Below, piece after piece: positions 1 through 10,270 of a stretch of 64,000 bases of DNA (its first letter is position 1; the number at the start of each line of letters is the position of its first letter). Location: assembly GCF_905163445.1 (NCBI RefSeq), contig NC_053200.1, positions 1,302,001 through 1,366,000 of the forward strand, given 5' to 3'. The notes beneath the pieces are model-generated. The model made no database searches and had not been told where the DNA came from. It saw only the letters and a program-made list of their open reading frames with translations. Source of the stretch: Pararge aegeria (taxonomy: Eukaryota > Arthropoda > Insecta > Lepidoptera > Nymphalidae). Position numbers and translations under genes: made by a program.

Positions 1-34
1 AAACTTTTTACACTTCAACTCGATCTTATAACTT

Positions 35-244
35 TTAGTTAAAGTCGCATTTCCCATGGCAAAGCTGCACGGGTGCTGGCAGTGGATCATCACAAAAGGG
101 CATGAGGACGTAGATGCCCGGTTGTGTAGATTTATTTTGATGATACAAGCGCTCGATCGTGACTCCACTCGGCTGTAGCGTGAAATGATTCGTTAAAGCT
201 TGCTTGCTTTGGGAAGGTTTGAGATAATGTTTAGAGTTAAACAA
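35..244 (-). CDS. Unassigned 69-codon ORF
   Basis: An ATG-initiated open frame on the minus strand ends in a stop at 35-37. Its last ~45 residues (from GVTIERLYHQNKSTQPG onward, ending HGKCDFN) have a mixed composition that looks more protein-like than most chance ORFs of this AT-rich window. I recognise no domain, signal peptide or membrane segment. The upstream side is bounded by a plus-strand LINE-J end at 245. It could be a terminal exon of a host gene lying left of the window, a transposon remnant, or chance. Confidence 0.2.
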   Translation of the reverse strand: MFNSKHYLKPSQSKQALTNHFTLQPSGVTIERLYHQNKSTQPGIYVLMPFCDDPLPAPVQLCHGKCDFN

Positions 245-566
245 GATTTTGGACCTACCAATGCATAAGTTTAAACAATGTGTTAAAACACATTTAATAA
301 ATCGTGGATACCATTGATGAATTTCTTATAGACAAGGCTAACAAAAGCAGGCCACTCCGCTCTCATCTCTCATGGGATTTTAAAATTCTAAAGATTGTAA
401 ACTGTGAAATTATGTTGTAAAAGTGCAATCTGCGGAGTTTCTTGCCGGCTCTTCTCGGTAGAATCGGCCTAATCTGAGGTAGAGTAACTACGAATAAAGT
501 GACTTGACGTTACAAAAGTGCTTATAAACTGAGCCTACTTGAAATACCTAAATGAATTTTGAATTA
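245..566 (+). mobile_element. LINE-J 3' end fragment
   Basis: This is the C-terminal coding stub and 3' UTR of the same non-LTR family as the long copy at 18.7-21.0 kb. Shared stretches are GACCTACCAATGCATA, the run TTTCTTGCCGGCTCTTCTC followed by GGTAGAATC, and the end GAAATACCTAAATGAATTTTG. It is 5'-truncated, as expected for target-primed reverse transcription, and no frame is maintained. Confidence 0.85.
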
Positions 567-689
567 TGATTTTTTTTAATTCGTCGGTGAAGAGACTGTA
601 GGTCTTCTATGCCTTGTTGCTCTAATCGTAGCGTATATTAGTGGAAAAGCTTTTTGTGACAGAACTCCTCCGGGGAAGTAATAAGTAGT

Positions 690-942
690 ACGACAGTGAA
701 GCCGAAGTCCTATCCATTACGCTATCACCGATTAAAGCGAGGTAGGTATTAAATTAATATTACTGTCTTACTCCTAACAGGAAACCTCCTCACGATGTTT
801 TCCTTCGCCGTTAAAGTATGTATTAACTGTATAAATTAAAAACGCACGTAGCTCAGAAAATTCAGAGGTGCGTGTCGGAAATCGAATTCGGTCCTCCAAA
901 AGAAAAGCCGAAGCTCTTTACACTAGGTTACAATCGCTATAA
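690..942 (-). mobile_element. Dimeric SINE-B copy
   Basis: Two SINE-B heads lie in the same orientation on the minus strand: one spans about 785-942 (head, CACCTCTGAATTTTCTGAGC body, GGCGAAGGAAAACATCG) and the second lies at 690-735 (GGTGATAGCGTAATGG). They are joined by a short linker containing CCTGTTAGGAGTAAG. The plus-strand repeat at 1816-2230 has the same linker, so this is a composite unit rather than two chance neighbours. Confidence 0.6.
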
Positions 943-1049
943 CTAATACAATTGCTAGAGTTAGCAGGCGTGACAAAACAACGCAACTTGAGATTCCCAG
1001 CAACTTTCCGAGATGTCCTTGACAACCAGGGCGGCCAGATATGCTTCTA

Positions 1050-1185
1050 AAACTTGGAAGTTTTTTTTTTTTTTTTTTTTTAATTTATAGACGAGCGCTT
1101 GACTGCAATCACACCTGATGGTAAGCGATGATGCAGCCTAAGGTGGAGCGCGCTTGCCTAGAAGATGCCTATTCACTCTTGATTT
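1050..1185 (-). mobile_element. SINE-C-related fragment with poly(T)
   Basis: A run of about 22 T (1060-1081) is followed by a variant of the SINE-C 3' region (GCTTGACTGCAATCACACC, GGTAAGCGATGATGCAG). The poly(T) reads as the A-tail of a minus-strand retroposon. The tRNA-like head is missing. Confidence 0.6.
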
Positions 1186-1283
1186 GAAACATTAAAAGTG
1201 TGTATGAAAACGGTTCGGAGTAGAAGAAGAAAAACCACATGAGTGTGTCATAAGAAATCGGGCACCTCATAATCAAATCTCTT

Positions 1284-1519
1284 AATGAAAATTAAAGCAG
1301 GAGACAATCTGTATGGTGAAGTTTATAATTTCTTCAACCCTTATACTCCGCGCCAAACAGATCTTCGACAATGTACCCTCTACTGACGTTTCGCTCCTAA
1401 ACCGGAGCATCCTCAAGAGATGTTTACTTTACAATGTTAAGTTAATAAAGATAGCAAATTAAGCTTAATTTTCATAATATATCATGGAATTCCGCAAGTA
1501 ACGGCTGCTTCTATCTAAT
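1284..1519 (+). mobile_element. PAL element copy 1
   Basis: A non-coding palindromic element. The left arm carries CTTATACTCCGCGCCAAAC and CGGAGCATCCTCAAGAG. The right end is AAATTAAGCTTAATTTTC, TATCATGGAATTCCGC, then CTGCTTCTATCTAAT. Much of the right arm is deleted. Flanks AATCAAATCTCTT (1271-1283) and ATTCAAATTTCTT (1520-1532) match at 11 of 13 bases and are probably a decayed target-site duplication. Confidence 0.6.
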
Positions 1520-1815
1520 ATTCAAATTTCTTTGTCGTATAAGTGACGCAATTTCTCTTCATAAAATCATATCCGGGATACAATACCAAACCGCAAGCAC
1601 GCATAGATAAAGAAAGCATGCATGGAGCGTCTGATGAAGGAAATAATCTGTCATAGACTTGACGTACCGGAAATTGGCAGGTTCAATATATCGATGACAT
1701 TATCTCTTCAAAGCAACCCAACTAGGATGAAGAGTTAATCTTCTTTTTCTTTGGAGTTTTGGAGTTTTAGTCGCGCGGAATTATTAAAAACCAAAAGATA
1801 CATGGGGGGGGGGGT

Positions 1816-2230
1816 TGATTTGAAATTCCCGAATTCCCGGCACGCACCTCTAAATTTTCTGAGCTATGGGCTTTTTTAATTTATACAGTTAATAAATACT
1901 TTAACGGAGAAGGAAAACATCATGAAGAAGTATCCTGTTAGGAGTAAGGCCGTAATGTTAAATTAATAGCTACCCCTAATCTCGTAACTAACTCTAAAAC
2001 TAATCTCGGAAACTAATAGCGTAGTCGATAGGACTTCAACCTTACTTTTGGGGGGCCAATTCGAAACCCAGCACGCTATCTAACTATCTAAGTTATGTGC
2101 GTTTTAAACAATTAAATATCACTTACCTTAAAGGCGAAGGAAAACATCGTGGGGAAACCTGCATGTCTTAGTTCTACATAATGTTCTCAAAGGTGTGTGG
2201 AGTCCACAAATCCGCACTGGGCCAGCGAAT
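1816..2230 (+). mobile_element. Dimeric SINE-B copy, plus strand
   Basis: A first SINE-B unit (CGGCACGCACCTCTAAATT, GGAGAAGGAAAACATCATG) passes through the linker CCTGTTAGGAGTAAGG into a second head (AATAGCGTAGTCGATAGG) and a fuller body (AAGTTATGTGCGTTTTAA, AAAACATCGTGGGGAAACC, GCACTGGGCCAGCG). The order and linker match 690-942. A G10 run at 1804-1813 precedes it. Confidence 0.6.
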
Positions 2231-2304
2231 TATGAACGCAGTCTTTGAAATGTAACTATTTCATCGACTAATTTAAGACAATCAATTTAAATTATCATCT
2301 TTAA

Positions 2305-2806
2305 GCCCCCACGCAAAAACAACGGGGTATTATAACATTGTCGTGTCTCTGTGTGTTTATATGTGAGTCTGTTTCACCGTATTTCCCGATCGGATGAACC
2401 CACTTTGATTTTGTTTGTTTTTTATGAAAGTTGAATTAGTCGGGAGTGTTCTTTAAGTTTATGTTTGATGAAAATCAGTCCAAAATGGCCGCCACAAAAT
2501 GGCAACCACATTAAGTATTCTTCACAACTTCCAATATATGGGTATCAAATGAAAGGCTTTGAATAGGATAATAATGAAAGTCGAGAACGTAAAAGTTACT
2601 AAGTAGGTTTCTTATGGAGAAATTAATGAAAATAATTAGGCAGATGGACAAATTGTAATTTTACCCAATTAACTCTAAGAGCCTCAATGTTCAATTAAAC
2701 ATGGTTTCATCCGATTATTTAATATTATTATTATAAGCCTAGTTACAGAGTAAAGAAACAATTACACCATACCCCACCCCATATCCGGGCAAAGGCTTCC
2801 CCTAGT
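2305..2806 (+). repeat. Repeat family R, plus copy
   Basis: An interspersed repeat beginning GCCCCCACGCAAAAACAAC, with GTCTCTGTGTGTTTATATG, a reverse-complement match to GCCATCTTG-type sequence (AAAATGGCCGCCACAAAATG) and a tail CCATATCCGGGCAAAGG. Minus copies lie at 36195-36416 and 61410-61640. I see no ORF, terminal inverted repeats or tRNA head, so its class is undetermined. Confidence 0.5.
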
Positions 2807-2807
2807 A

Positions 2808-3005
2808 TCTTTTTTTTTATTCCTCTACAAGTTAGCCCTTGACTGCAATCTCACCTGGTGTTAAGTCATGATGCAGTCTAAGATGCTAGCGGGCTAACCT
2901 GTTTATGTTGGACTATAGTAGTTATACCCCTAACAGGTTCCTACGCGACATCGCATTGGAATACCAACAATAAATCGGCACGTCTTTGTCGGTAGGGTGG
3001 TAACT
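2808..3005 (-). mobile_element. SINE-C fragment
   Basis: It contains the SINE-C landmarks CCCTTGACTGCAATCTCACC, GATGCAGTCTAAGATG, CTACGCGACATCGCATTGG and GGCACGTCTTTGTCGG. The tRNA-like head, expected to the right, has been lost. Confidence 0.75.
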
Positions 3006-3250
3006 AGCTAACTTTATTATCACCATCTCACAATGTAATTTTAAATTATTAGAAGAGCAACCTGGTCAGAGCAATAATTTACACCCAAGCTTTTTTATCG
3101 TTTACGTAGTCCTTTATACTATAATAGGACTTTTCTATAAGCTTACGTTTAATACAAACTTTGAACTTTTTAAGAGACATCTCCAAGATGTCAATTGGTA
3201 GTTTATTGTAGAATTGTATGCGATTTCCTTTAAACGGATTATGAATTCTA
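3006..3250 (-). mobile_element. LINE-K 3' coding fragment
   Basis: The minus strand encodes a decayed LINE C-terminus (reading close to YNKLPIDILEMSLKKFK) followed by a stop and CACATTGTGAGATGGTGATA. The same stretch is seen at 25735-26138 and 53453-53635. Confidence 0.7.
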
Positions 3251-3254
3251 AATC

Positions 3255-3336
3255 TCCATAAAACAAGCTATGGTTACTTTGGAGCTAGATGGCGATGTTC
3301 GTATTGTCGTAGTATATATATTTATTTATTTATTGT
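3255..3336 (+). mobile_element. SINE-A 3' tail fragment
   Basis: Only the distal SINE-A sequence is present (ACAAGCTATGGTTACTTTGG, AGCTAGATGGCGATG, ATTGTCGTAGTATATA), followed by (TTTA)n. Confidence 0.75.
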
Positions 3337-4097
3337 CCCTTATTCGTCCAGCCCATTTCCTTTTTTTTTTCATAGCCATAGTAACTGCATCTTTCGTTTC
3401 TAGTTTTTGTTTAAAATCCCATTATGTGTATTAAGCTAGAAGACGTATGTTCAAAATTTGTCTTTCGGTCCGATCATTTACTGCATTTTTATCGGATTTA
3501 TACACGTGTAGTGAATTTCCGTCGCTTAATAACGGGATTTGGTTAAAAACTACTTACAAGGTTTGACCCAAAGTGAAGTTACAGCTTGTAAAAACAGTCA
3601 AGTTAAAGTAAACGCTAAAATAGACCGAGGTTAACATAAAATAACGATATTAAGCCGTAGCTACTGTTAATTCGCGAACTGGTTTAGCAAAGTTCAACAG
3701 TTTCTAATAACCGGTCTATTTTCTATGCTAATTATTGTGAAGTTGGGCCTTTGTTACAGTTATTATAGCTAAAAGTTTTTATTAACAGTTCAGATAAAAT
3801 AGTATTCTTCTTAACTATTCAATAGTAAAAAATGCGAAATATACTTCCGTATATTCCGTATTAGTGTACATGAAATCTATTAAGATATGTCAACATTGTT
3901 AACCCAAACCATTCCACTACAGCGGTATATTCCACCACGCTGGCAAATTGGAGATTAGTGGACATCACAGGCCACACTATGAAGAACTCTTGCATGCGGG
4001 TTTCCTTACCATTGAAGCATGTTATCTTTATATATATAATGTATATAGAGGTATATATGCAAATATATATTTGTATAGTCTGGAAGCCCGCCAAATT
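3337..4097. other. No recognised gene or repeat
   Basis: AT-rich sequence. I see T-rich runs near 3360 and a degenerate TATA-rich stretch at 4020-4075. The overlapping short ORFs here are made of I, Y and K codons typical of AT microsatellites. Confidence 0.5.
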
Positions 4098-4182
4098 GTA
4101 TACTTTTTGTTAAATTTTTATTTACAAAATTTCAATATGTTTGTGTGGTTTACAATAAAAGTGAATTCATTCATTCATTCGT
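4098..4182 (+). mobile_element. LINE 3' UTR with (ATTC)n tail
   Basis: The ending GGTTTACAATAAAAGTGAAT runs into (TCAT)n-type repeats. Minus-strand ends of a similar type lie at 11567-11700 and 60578-60738. Confidence 0.55.
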
Positions 4183-4503
4183 AAATTAAGAAAAATCAAT
4201 AAATAAATATCAAAAAATTAAAAAATATATACTAACTTCATATAACTACTAATAATAACTATATACTAAAATTTAAAGCTTAAATTTGTCTAAAATTCCT
4301 TCGCTTAACTAAAGTGGCAGAAAGTTTGTAAAACAAAAATCAGAAGTACTTTTACGACTACAAAAATGACTGATATTACTTTTAGGTACTTTCCATTTGA
4401 TTTTGAGATAATTCTATATTCGAAATCGACTTCTCGATTGCAAGCAAACAAATCTTGTACTAAGGGTACTGATCATAGCAAATTTTTACATCGAATGAGT
4501 TTT

Positions 4504-4590
4504 ATGTGGTGGGAGGCTTCGGCCGTGGCTAGTTACCACCCTACCAACACAGACGTGCCGCTAAGCGATTTAATGTTTCAATAGGATTAT
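4504..4590 (+). mobile_element. SINE-C fragment
   Basis: It has GGAGGCTTCGGCCGTGGCTA, GTTACCACCCTACC and GACGTGCCGCTAAGCG, the inner segment of SINE-C, without the tRNA-like head or tail. Confidence 0.75.
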
Positions 4591-4620
4591 AGATATGAGT
4601 TAAATATAACAACCGTTTGT

Positions 4621-4865
4621 CGCAGTGTGCAGCGTCGTGCTTTATGTTAAGAACCCATACACTGAAAAACATTTATGTTTATCACACTAACATTTTCCAG
4701 TTCTTGTATGGATTACAACTAGAAAATTTTAGCGTGATGTACTTGAATGTTTTTCAGTGTCTGGGTGTTTATCTGTAGGTATATTATGAGTATTTATGTG
4801 TATTATATGCATAAAAATATTTATAATCTATCTTAGTACCCATTACAAAAGCTACGCTTAGTAAT
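4621..4865 (+). mobile_element. SINE-A with internal foldback
   Basis: A plus-strand head remnant (CGCAGTGTGCAGCG) is followed by an inverted segment (minus, about 4660-4700), an 18-base spacer and the plus-strand counterpart (4719-4759). It then continues as normal SINE-A (CAGTGTCTGGGTGTTTATC, ATCTTAGTACCCATTAC). The two arms form a diverged ~41-bp stem. Confidence 0.7.
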
Positions 4866-5164
4866 CGGACCTATCGAATCCAATCTATTAAAATTTCTCC
4901 TCGTCGTCGACCTACAATACATATTCCTCGAACAAACAGTGCATTTGCACAGCGTCAGTTTTTGTATTTAGGGCCATTTTTATATAAAAACATTAATAAA
5001 AAACTAAAAATAACACATTTAAATAATTACAATGTTACAAATAAACTGAAGAATATGCTGAGTCATCTAAATTATCAAGATACCGAAAATATAATTCGTT
5101 CGTTAAGGTAAATTTACTAAATATGTATAATATTTTATTGAATATTAATTTGAATAAATAATAA

Positions 5165-5221
5165 ATAATCACCCACACACATGCACGCACACACACACAA
5201 ACTACACACACACACACACGT
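5165..5221. repeat. (CA)n microsatellite
   Basis: CA-rich runs are interrupted by ATGCACG and AACTACA. The apparent minus-strand ORF with V/C/V repeats is a product of this repeat. Confidence 0.9.
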
Positions 5222-5299
5222 ATGCGTAATAAATACGGGCACAGCACATATGGGAAGACACTGACCCCCAAGACACGGGATATCCTAGTTTGGGCGTCC

Positions 5300-5371
5300 A
5301 GGGTAATTTTAGAAAAAACATTGTACTTCTAAGCAAATAAAAACTTTTTATTATTATTATTATTATTAATC
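5300..5371 (+). mobile_element. LINE 3' end with (TTA)n tail
   Basis: CATTGTACTTCTAAGCAAAT then AAAAACTTTT and (ATT)n look like a short LINE 3' end. No coding part is present, so the family is unknown. Confidence 0.4.
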
Positions 5372-5382
5372 AAAAAATACTC

Positions 5383-5452
5383 CCTAACAGGTTAGGTTAG
5401 GTTAGGCTGCCATCTTAGACTGCATCATCACTTACCACTAGGCACTTAGAAC
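5383..5452 (+). mobile_element. SINE-C tail with GGTTA expansion
   Basis: The SINE-C 3' region (CTCCCTAACAGGTTAG, GCCATCTTAGACTGCATC) has its GGTTA pentamer repeated three times at about 5390-5406. Confidence 0.65.
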
Positions 5453-5809
5453 TAAACCTCAACAGTTATTTATTCCAATAGGCCCATAAAAATCGCTTAT
5501 TTATAAGCTCGGTTATACATATTTTTTGCATTATTTTGAGACGACGGTGATAACTACACTCGTTAACTTAAAACTAAAGCTAAATTAGGTATATATATTA
5601 AACGACAAAATCCACACGCACGTTATTATAAACATTATCGAATAGTTAGTTTCACCCACGTTTAATAACAAAAAATATTTAGTCTTACTTAACTTATAAT
5701 CAGAATTATTGCAGTATATTCTAGACATGAATGTGTAATAACAAAAATTCACTACTTTTATATTTAATAATAATAATGCCAGCATTTTGGGTACTACACG
5801 TGATGTTCA

Positions 5810-6055
5810 TGGTCATCGTCATATCAACCCATTACGGACCCACTATAGGGCACGGGTCTCCTCCCCAAATGAGAAGGGGTTAAGGCCTTAGTCCACCACG
5901 CTGGCCCAGGGCGGATTCGTGGACTCCACATACCCTTTAAGAACATTATGTAGAATTTTAAAAAACAAATAACGTAGAAAAGTTAGAGGTGCGTGTTCGA
6001 ACTCGGCCCCCCGAAAGTGAAGTCGAGCTCCTACGCACTGCGCTATCACCGCTTT
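5810..6055 (-). mobile_element. SINE-B copy
   Basis: Read on minus: a tRNA-like head (GCGGTGATAGCGCAGTGCG), B-box-like GAGTTCGAACACG, then GTGGTGGACTAAGGCC, CCCCTTCTCATTTGG and a (GATGAC)-like tail. The central GTGAAGGAAAACATC block is deleted. Confidence 0.85.
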
Positions 6056-6646
6056 TATTGAGTAATGTAAGTTATTAATTATTATTTTTGACAAATTATT
6101 GTTTATAGAGTGTTATTATAATACATAAATTTCTCTACATTATAAAAAAATTAAAAAGTTATAGAAACATTTTTTTAATATTTTTTGGTCGCACGCCGGT
6201 CGTGTGATAGCTCTCCCTACTCTCCTAACTAGGCAGCACTGTCTATATTCACGTATTCGAGTTGTTCACCGACATATTGTCTCACATGATAACTGCAGAA
6301 ATGTACGTTAACCACCCTCCGGAAACCGGCTATGTAACCACGAACGTTATGTGACATGTGTTTGTATGGAACAAAATTATGTACTTTAACGCTAAAACAT
6401 AATGCAAGCTATTAATACATACAATTTCATAAAATCCAATAACGTTACAGCGAGACCGCGCAATAATTCAATCCGCGATATGTCTGGTTTCGAAGGCGAC
6501 GGGACGACGGCGTACAAAAGCGTATTGCTCCAGGAGCTCCTGGAAAGTTTGTGGCCGATGCTTGTTTGTAAAATGCTATTTCTTTTTAAATGCTATGCTA
6601 TGCTGTAAAAATGACTAAAGTATTCGTTGGTTAGTTATAATTAACA
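6056..6646. other. No recognised repeat; moderately GC-rich block
   Basis: From about 6180 the composition is more balanced than its flanks, with CpG-containing stretches such as GGTCGCACGCCGGTCG and GGCGACGGGACGACGG. A 68-codon ORF (6402-6608) has no recognised domain. It could be single-copy regulatory or exon-adjacent DNA. Confidence 0.3.
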
Positions 6647-6812
6647 AGGGTGATATAGGCCGAGTGGGTAACTTTGGCCTTAATTTCGGGGGGAACTTTT
6701 TTGAGTTGTGTACGTTTTAAGCCATTAAATATATCATGCTTTAATGGTGAAGAAAGACTGCTCCATATTGGTTCTCAAAGGTGTGTGAAGTGTACCAATT
6801 CGTCATCTAGAC
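6647..6812 (+). mobile_element. Degenerate SINE-B
   Basis: The head (GTGATATAGGCCGAGTGGG), ACGTTTTAAGCCATTAAAT, TTAATGGTGAAGAAAGAC and GGTTCTCAAAGGTGTGTG are recognisable but diverged. It ends just before the MITE at 6820. Confidence 0.65.
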
Positions 6813-6819
6813 TACAAAA

Positions 6820-7022
6820 CAGTGGCGTGCACTGAGGGTATGCACAGGGTATGCAGATGAAATAAAATGAAGAAAATCCCCAGTACCAGTGATAAAAAAT
6901 GTAATGATAGGCATTGTAAGAATTATATAAAGCCTACACTTAAGTATTTATAAAGTGTACTGGAGATTGTCTCAATTTTATACCATCTGCATACCCTTGC
7001 ATACCCTCTATCCATGCCGCTG
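6820..7022 (+). mobile_element. hAT-like MITE, 203 bp
   Basis: It begins CAGTGGCGTGCACTG and ends ATGCCGCTG, a decayed form of the right terminal repeat GTGCACGCCACTG seen in the copies at 33209 and 58393. GGGTATGCA near the left and TGCATACCC near the right extend the inverted similarity. There is no ORF. The 8-bp target duplication is not clear for this copy. Confidence 0.65.
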
Positions 7023-7529
7023 TACATACCCTACCCTTTGTATATCCTTCATAGTGTATTGCCTTCTCATGTTGCGATGAGACCGTGTTCCGTAGTGGGC
7101 TGGTAACGGAGCATAAAGATAATAAAACAGGTAGCTGTTTTTAAATGTAATGATTTACGTATTCTACCGTCGTATGCCACTTTGAATCACTTAAGTCTAG
7201 CCAAACATCATTTTTAGCGAATGAAAGCAGCATTCCAGCATCTACGGACTCTATTTAAAATCAAGCACCTGCTGTGAAAAGCCCACTTGCTCTCCGGTTA
7301 CATATAGGGTTGGTACTCTCGTCAAAATACAGACAAGTCCTTTGTCCGCCCGCCTCGGGCCGCGCAATAATAATGCATATCAGCTTACACGTCCATAGCA
7401 CCATCAATAATTGGAAACGTGTGTACGTCGCTGCGAGCGATACTGGCCCGGAGCTGAGGGCCGGGTGATTGGCGTCCTTTTATTGGACGTATTTCAGTAT
7501 TCCTGTAATGTAAATACTTATAAAGTTGT
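7023..7529. other. No recognised repeat; local GC-rich stretch
   Basis: 7330-7480 is unusually GC-rich for this window (TGTCCGCCCGCCTCGGGCC, CTGGCCCGGAGCTGAGGG) and encloses an AATAATAATGCATATCAG core. I see no match to the repeat families here. It may be a conserved non-coding or promoter-like element. Confidence 0.3.
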
Positions 7530-7660
7530 AATAGCCTAGTGTCTAGTGGCGGTCACCTTTACGGGAGACTCAATTTCGATTCCGGCCGATTAGGTCATCA
7601 CGTACAACACGCACTGTTTGAAGACTTGTCTTCAGGCACTGACGATAGTTGAACGTGACA
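7530..7660. mobile_element. tRNA-like SINE head plus RTE scrap
   Basis: 7530-7595 resembles a SINE head (AATAGCCTAGTGTCTAGTGG, then TTTCGATTCCGGCCG as a B-box). 7600-7650 on minus reads like the RTE segment LKTKVFEQCVLPV (CTGAAGACAAGTCTTCAAAC). Both are short and decayed. Confidence 0.45.
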
Positions 7661-8196
7661 ACGTCATTAGAAAATACTGATGGAATGGTTGCATTTTTCA
7701 AAAGGAAATTTTAATTTTATTTGTTTGATAGATATTTTGTATGGATATAGAGAAGGAAGTTAATGGAAATCACTATTGAATTGATCAAGTAACATTTATT
7801 TGTACGTAACGTTCTGCGCTCTCGCTTGCACTTCAAGCCTTAAATGGAACGCCTCAGTAATTATAACAACTTTAGTAGAACCTTCAACATCTGCAGACCA
7901 GGCAACTATCTATTTTAATAATAGATTGCATTTTACAGAATAATAAAGCTCATTTCTGGAACACCGGGATTCCAATAAAATGTCGTCTAGCCCTCGGCAG
8001 CGGGCTGGAATCACTGCGTACATGCATTTCCAATTAGGTGTATAGGTTCGACACTTTCGGGAACATATAAAACATACCTGAGATATATTTGCAAAAATTT
8101 ACGATCAATACAAACAACCTATTATATTTTTGGGCGATATACAACATATTAAAACGCATCAAACACGATATTATTCCATTGGCATACCATAGAATA
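7661..8196. other. No recognised gene or repeat
   Basis: AT-rich with a short GC-richer segment at 7980-8010 (GTCGTCTAGCCCTCGGCAGC). Nothing matches the repeat families of the window. Confidence 0.45.
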
Positions 8197-8482
8197 AGCG
8201 GTGATGGCGCAGTGGGTCGACTTCACTTTCGGCAGGCCGAGTTCGAATCCCAGCAAGCACCTTTAACTTTTCTAAGTTATGTATAAAAAATCACTTGCTT
8301 CAACTATGAGGGAAAACATCGTGTCAAACCTGCATGCCTGAGAGTTCTACATAATGTTCTCAAAGGTGGCCACCGCTCTGGTCCTGCGTGATGGTCTACG
8401 GCCTTAACCCCTTCTCATTTTGGGAGGAGTGTAGTAGTGCTCTGCAGTGTGCCGGTAATGGGTTTATGAAATGATGATGATA
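8197..8482 (+). mobile_element. SINE-B, nearly full length
   Basis: A-box-like GATGGCGCAGTGGG, B-box GAGTTCGAATCCC, AACATCGTGTCAAACCTGC and TACATAATGTTCTCAAAGG are present, and it ends in GATGATGATAAT. The CCAATCCGCACTGGGCC stretch is deleted. A 65-codon ORF covering the head is an artefact. Confidence 0.85.
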
Positions 8483-8845
8483 ATCGTAAAAGAGTATAAA
8501 AAGTCCTCACAAAATACCTATGCCCAGCCAAGGATGTCAATCAGTTGAAATGCTGATAGTGATGAATATACCGCGAATTTGCTTCAAAAGATATATTACA
8601 ATACGCACGTACCCTGCCCATGGATTTACTGAGTTCAGAACTCCAAATAATGCTATCAGAACATGAAAGCTCATTTACAGTAATACCGACAAGCGTCCAA
8701 TAAAAGGACGTCAGTAGTCGGCAGTACCCTTAGTACGGCACTGAACCTAGATGTTGAGTAACGTTTTTGAATCAACGAAAATGATGAGTTTTTCGTTGGG
8801 CTATCACCGCTTCTTTGAATCTTTGAACCTGTATTCAGAGCAATA

Positions 8846-9480
8846 CAGAATAGAATAGAATAGAATAGAAAAACTTTATTGCAACACAACACATTAGGAA
8901 AAATACAAGGAAAACAGTAATAGTACTTAGTGCTAGGGTGCAAAGGCGGCCTTATCACTAAAAGTGATCTTTTAAAGGCAACCTGAGCGTACCAAGCCGA
9001 TAAAAAAGTGGAAAGTGGATTGTGCATAAAGTGTGTTACAAAAAAATAAAATAAACTTACATGAACATGCATACTACATTCACATATTAACTACACAAAT
9101 ACCGATATAAATTTATATATACTATAATAGATATATATGATATAAATTTATGCTATTTATAAACTTACATAATACTCAATTACATAGATAAGTAATATTT
9201 TTTTAAGCGCTGTTTAAACAGGTGAATGGTTTCAGAATGACGTATTTACCAGAGGAGCGAGTTCCACAGTGTTACAGCTTTAACAGTGAATGACTCGTTA
9301 TAGCGCTGAGAGCGAGATAAGGGAATCACAAGCTTGTTGTCATTCGCCGACCGGAGACTGACAAGATGCTGAGAGAAGGAAAAACGCATTTTAAGGTAAA
9401 GCGGAGAGAAAGGACTATAGAGAAGAGAATAAAGTAATGTAAGAATATGGATATTTCGCCTATCACTAATACAGGTTAAA
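8846..9480 (-). mobile_element. LINE 3' fragment with (TTCTA)n tail
   Basis: On minus it runs from a decayed coding end (about 9200-9480) through a 3' UTR (GATCACTTTTAGTGATAAGG, CAATAAAGTTTTTC) to (TATTC)n at 8846-8870. An AT-rich segment at 9110-9200 may be a secondary insertion. RT motifs are absent. Confidence 0.6.
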
Positions 9481-9984
9481 TGTGCACCTTTTTATTAAAG
9501 GCCTGTACTACCTAGAACTTCCATGAGGTTGCTATAACGTATCCGATCGAATTACCTTGTCATAGTCCATAAAACAGACGCTAGAGATCACAATTCATGT
9601 CCAAGCTAAATGCGTGTCTGTACATTAATACTTGATAAACCAATCATCTCATCTCAAAACCAGAATTTATTTTTTTAATTTTAACGTATTCAGGGTAATT
9701 TATATTCTTAGCTTAGCTTCATTTTACAACGAGAACTGTACATTGTGAAATAATAATCGTCTGTTACAAGATATGAAAAGAAATGTACAATACAAGGGTT
9801 TTAGGTCCTTTTTACTGTATAAACATTTTCGAGTTTTGGTTACTCGCACTGAGTTTACCTCAGTCTATTCAGCCATCGGCTAGTGCCGTGAACATGCATT
9901 TCCAATTATTGACACTACTGTGAAATTTTAAGCTGTGGCTCTGAGTCTTTGTGACTGGATCATATAGTATAAGAGCTTTTAGTT
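9481..9984. other. No recognised gene or repeat
   Basis: AT-rich sequence between a LINE end and a SINE-C. No ORF, inverted repeat or tandem array stands out. Confidence 0.45.
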
Positions 9985-10270
9985 TTTTTTGCAATCTCAG
10001 TTGGTGATGCAGTCTAAGATGGTTCAGGCTAACCTGTTAGGGGGTTTCAATTATATTAAATACGTAAACCGAATCGGTTTCTACGCGGATCATACCAGAA
10101 TACCAAATCGCTTGCAGGCAAGTTTGTCGCTAAATAGTAACTAGCTGCGACCGCACCCTCCCACCAAAACCAGACGAGAGGAAATTAGGAAATTATAAAT
10201 TCCCAAATTTCCCTCGAACGACGGAACCTCCATAAGACGACCACTGCGGCAGGGCGATCGTCAAATGTTT
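9985..10270 (-). mobile_element. SINE-C, diverged long copy
   Basis: GATGCAGTCTAAGATGGTTC, ATCGGTTTCTACGCGGATC, CCCTCCCACCAAAACCAG and AAATTATAAATTCCCAAAT are followed by a decayed tRNA-like head (CCACTGCGGCAGGGCGATC). Confidence 0.75.

Noticed and set aside
5035..5271. 78-codon minus ORF rich in V and C
   Set aside because: It is the (CA)n tract read in frame.
5388..5408. GGTTA repeats resembling the insect telomere repeat TTAGG
   Set aside because: Only three units, inside a SINE-C whose normal sequence already contains AACAGGTTAG; local slippage is simpler.
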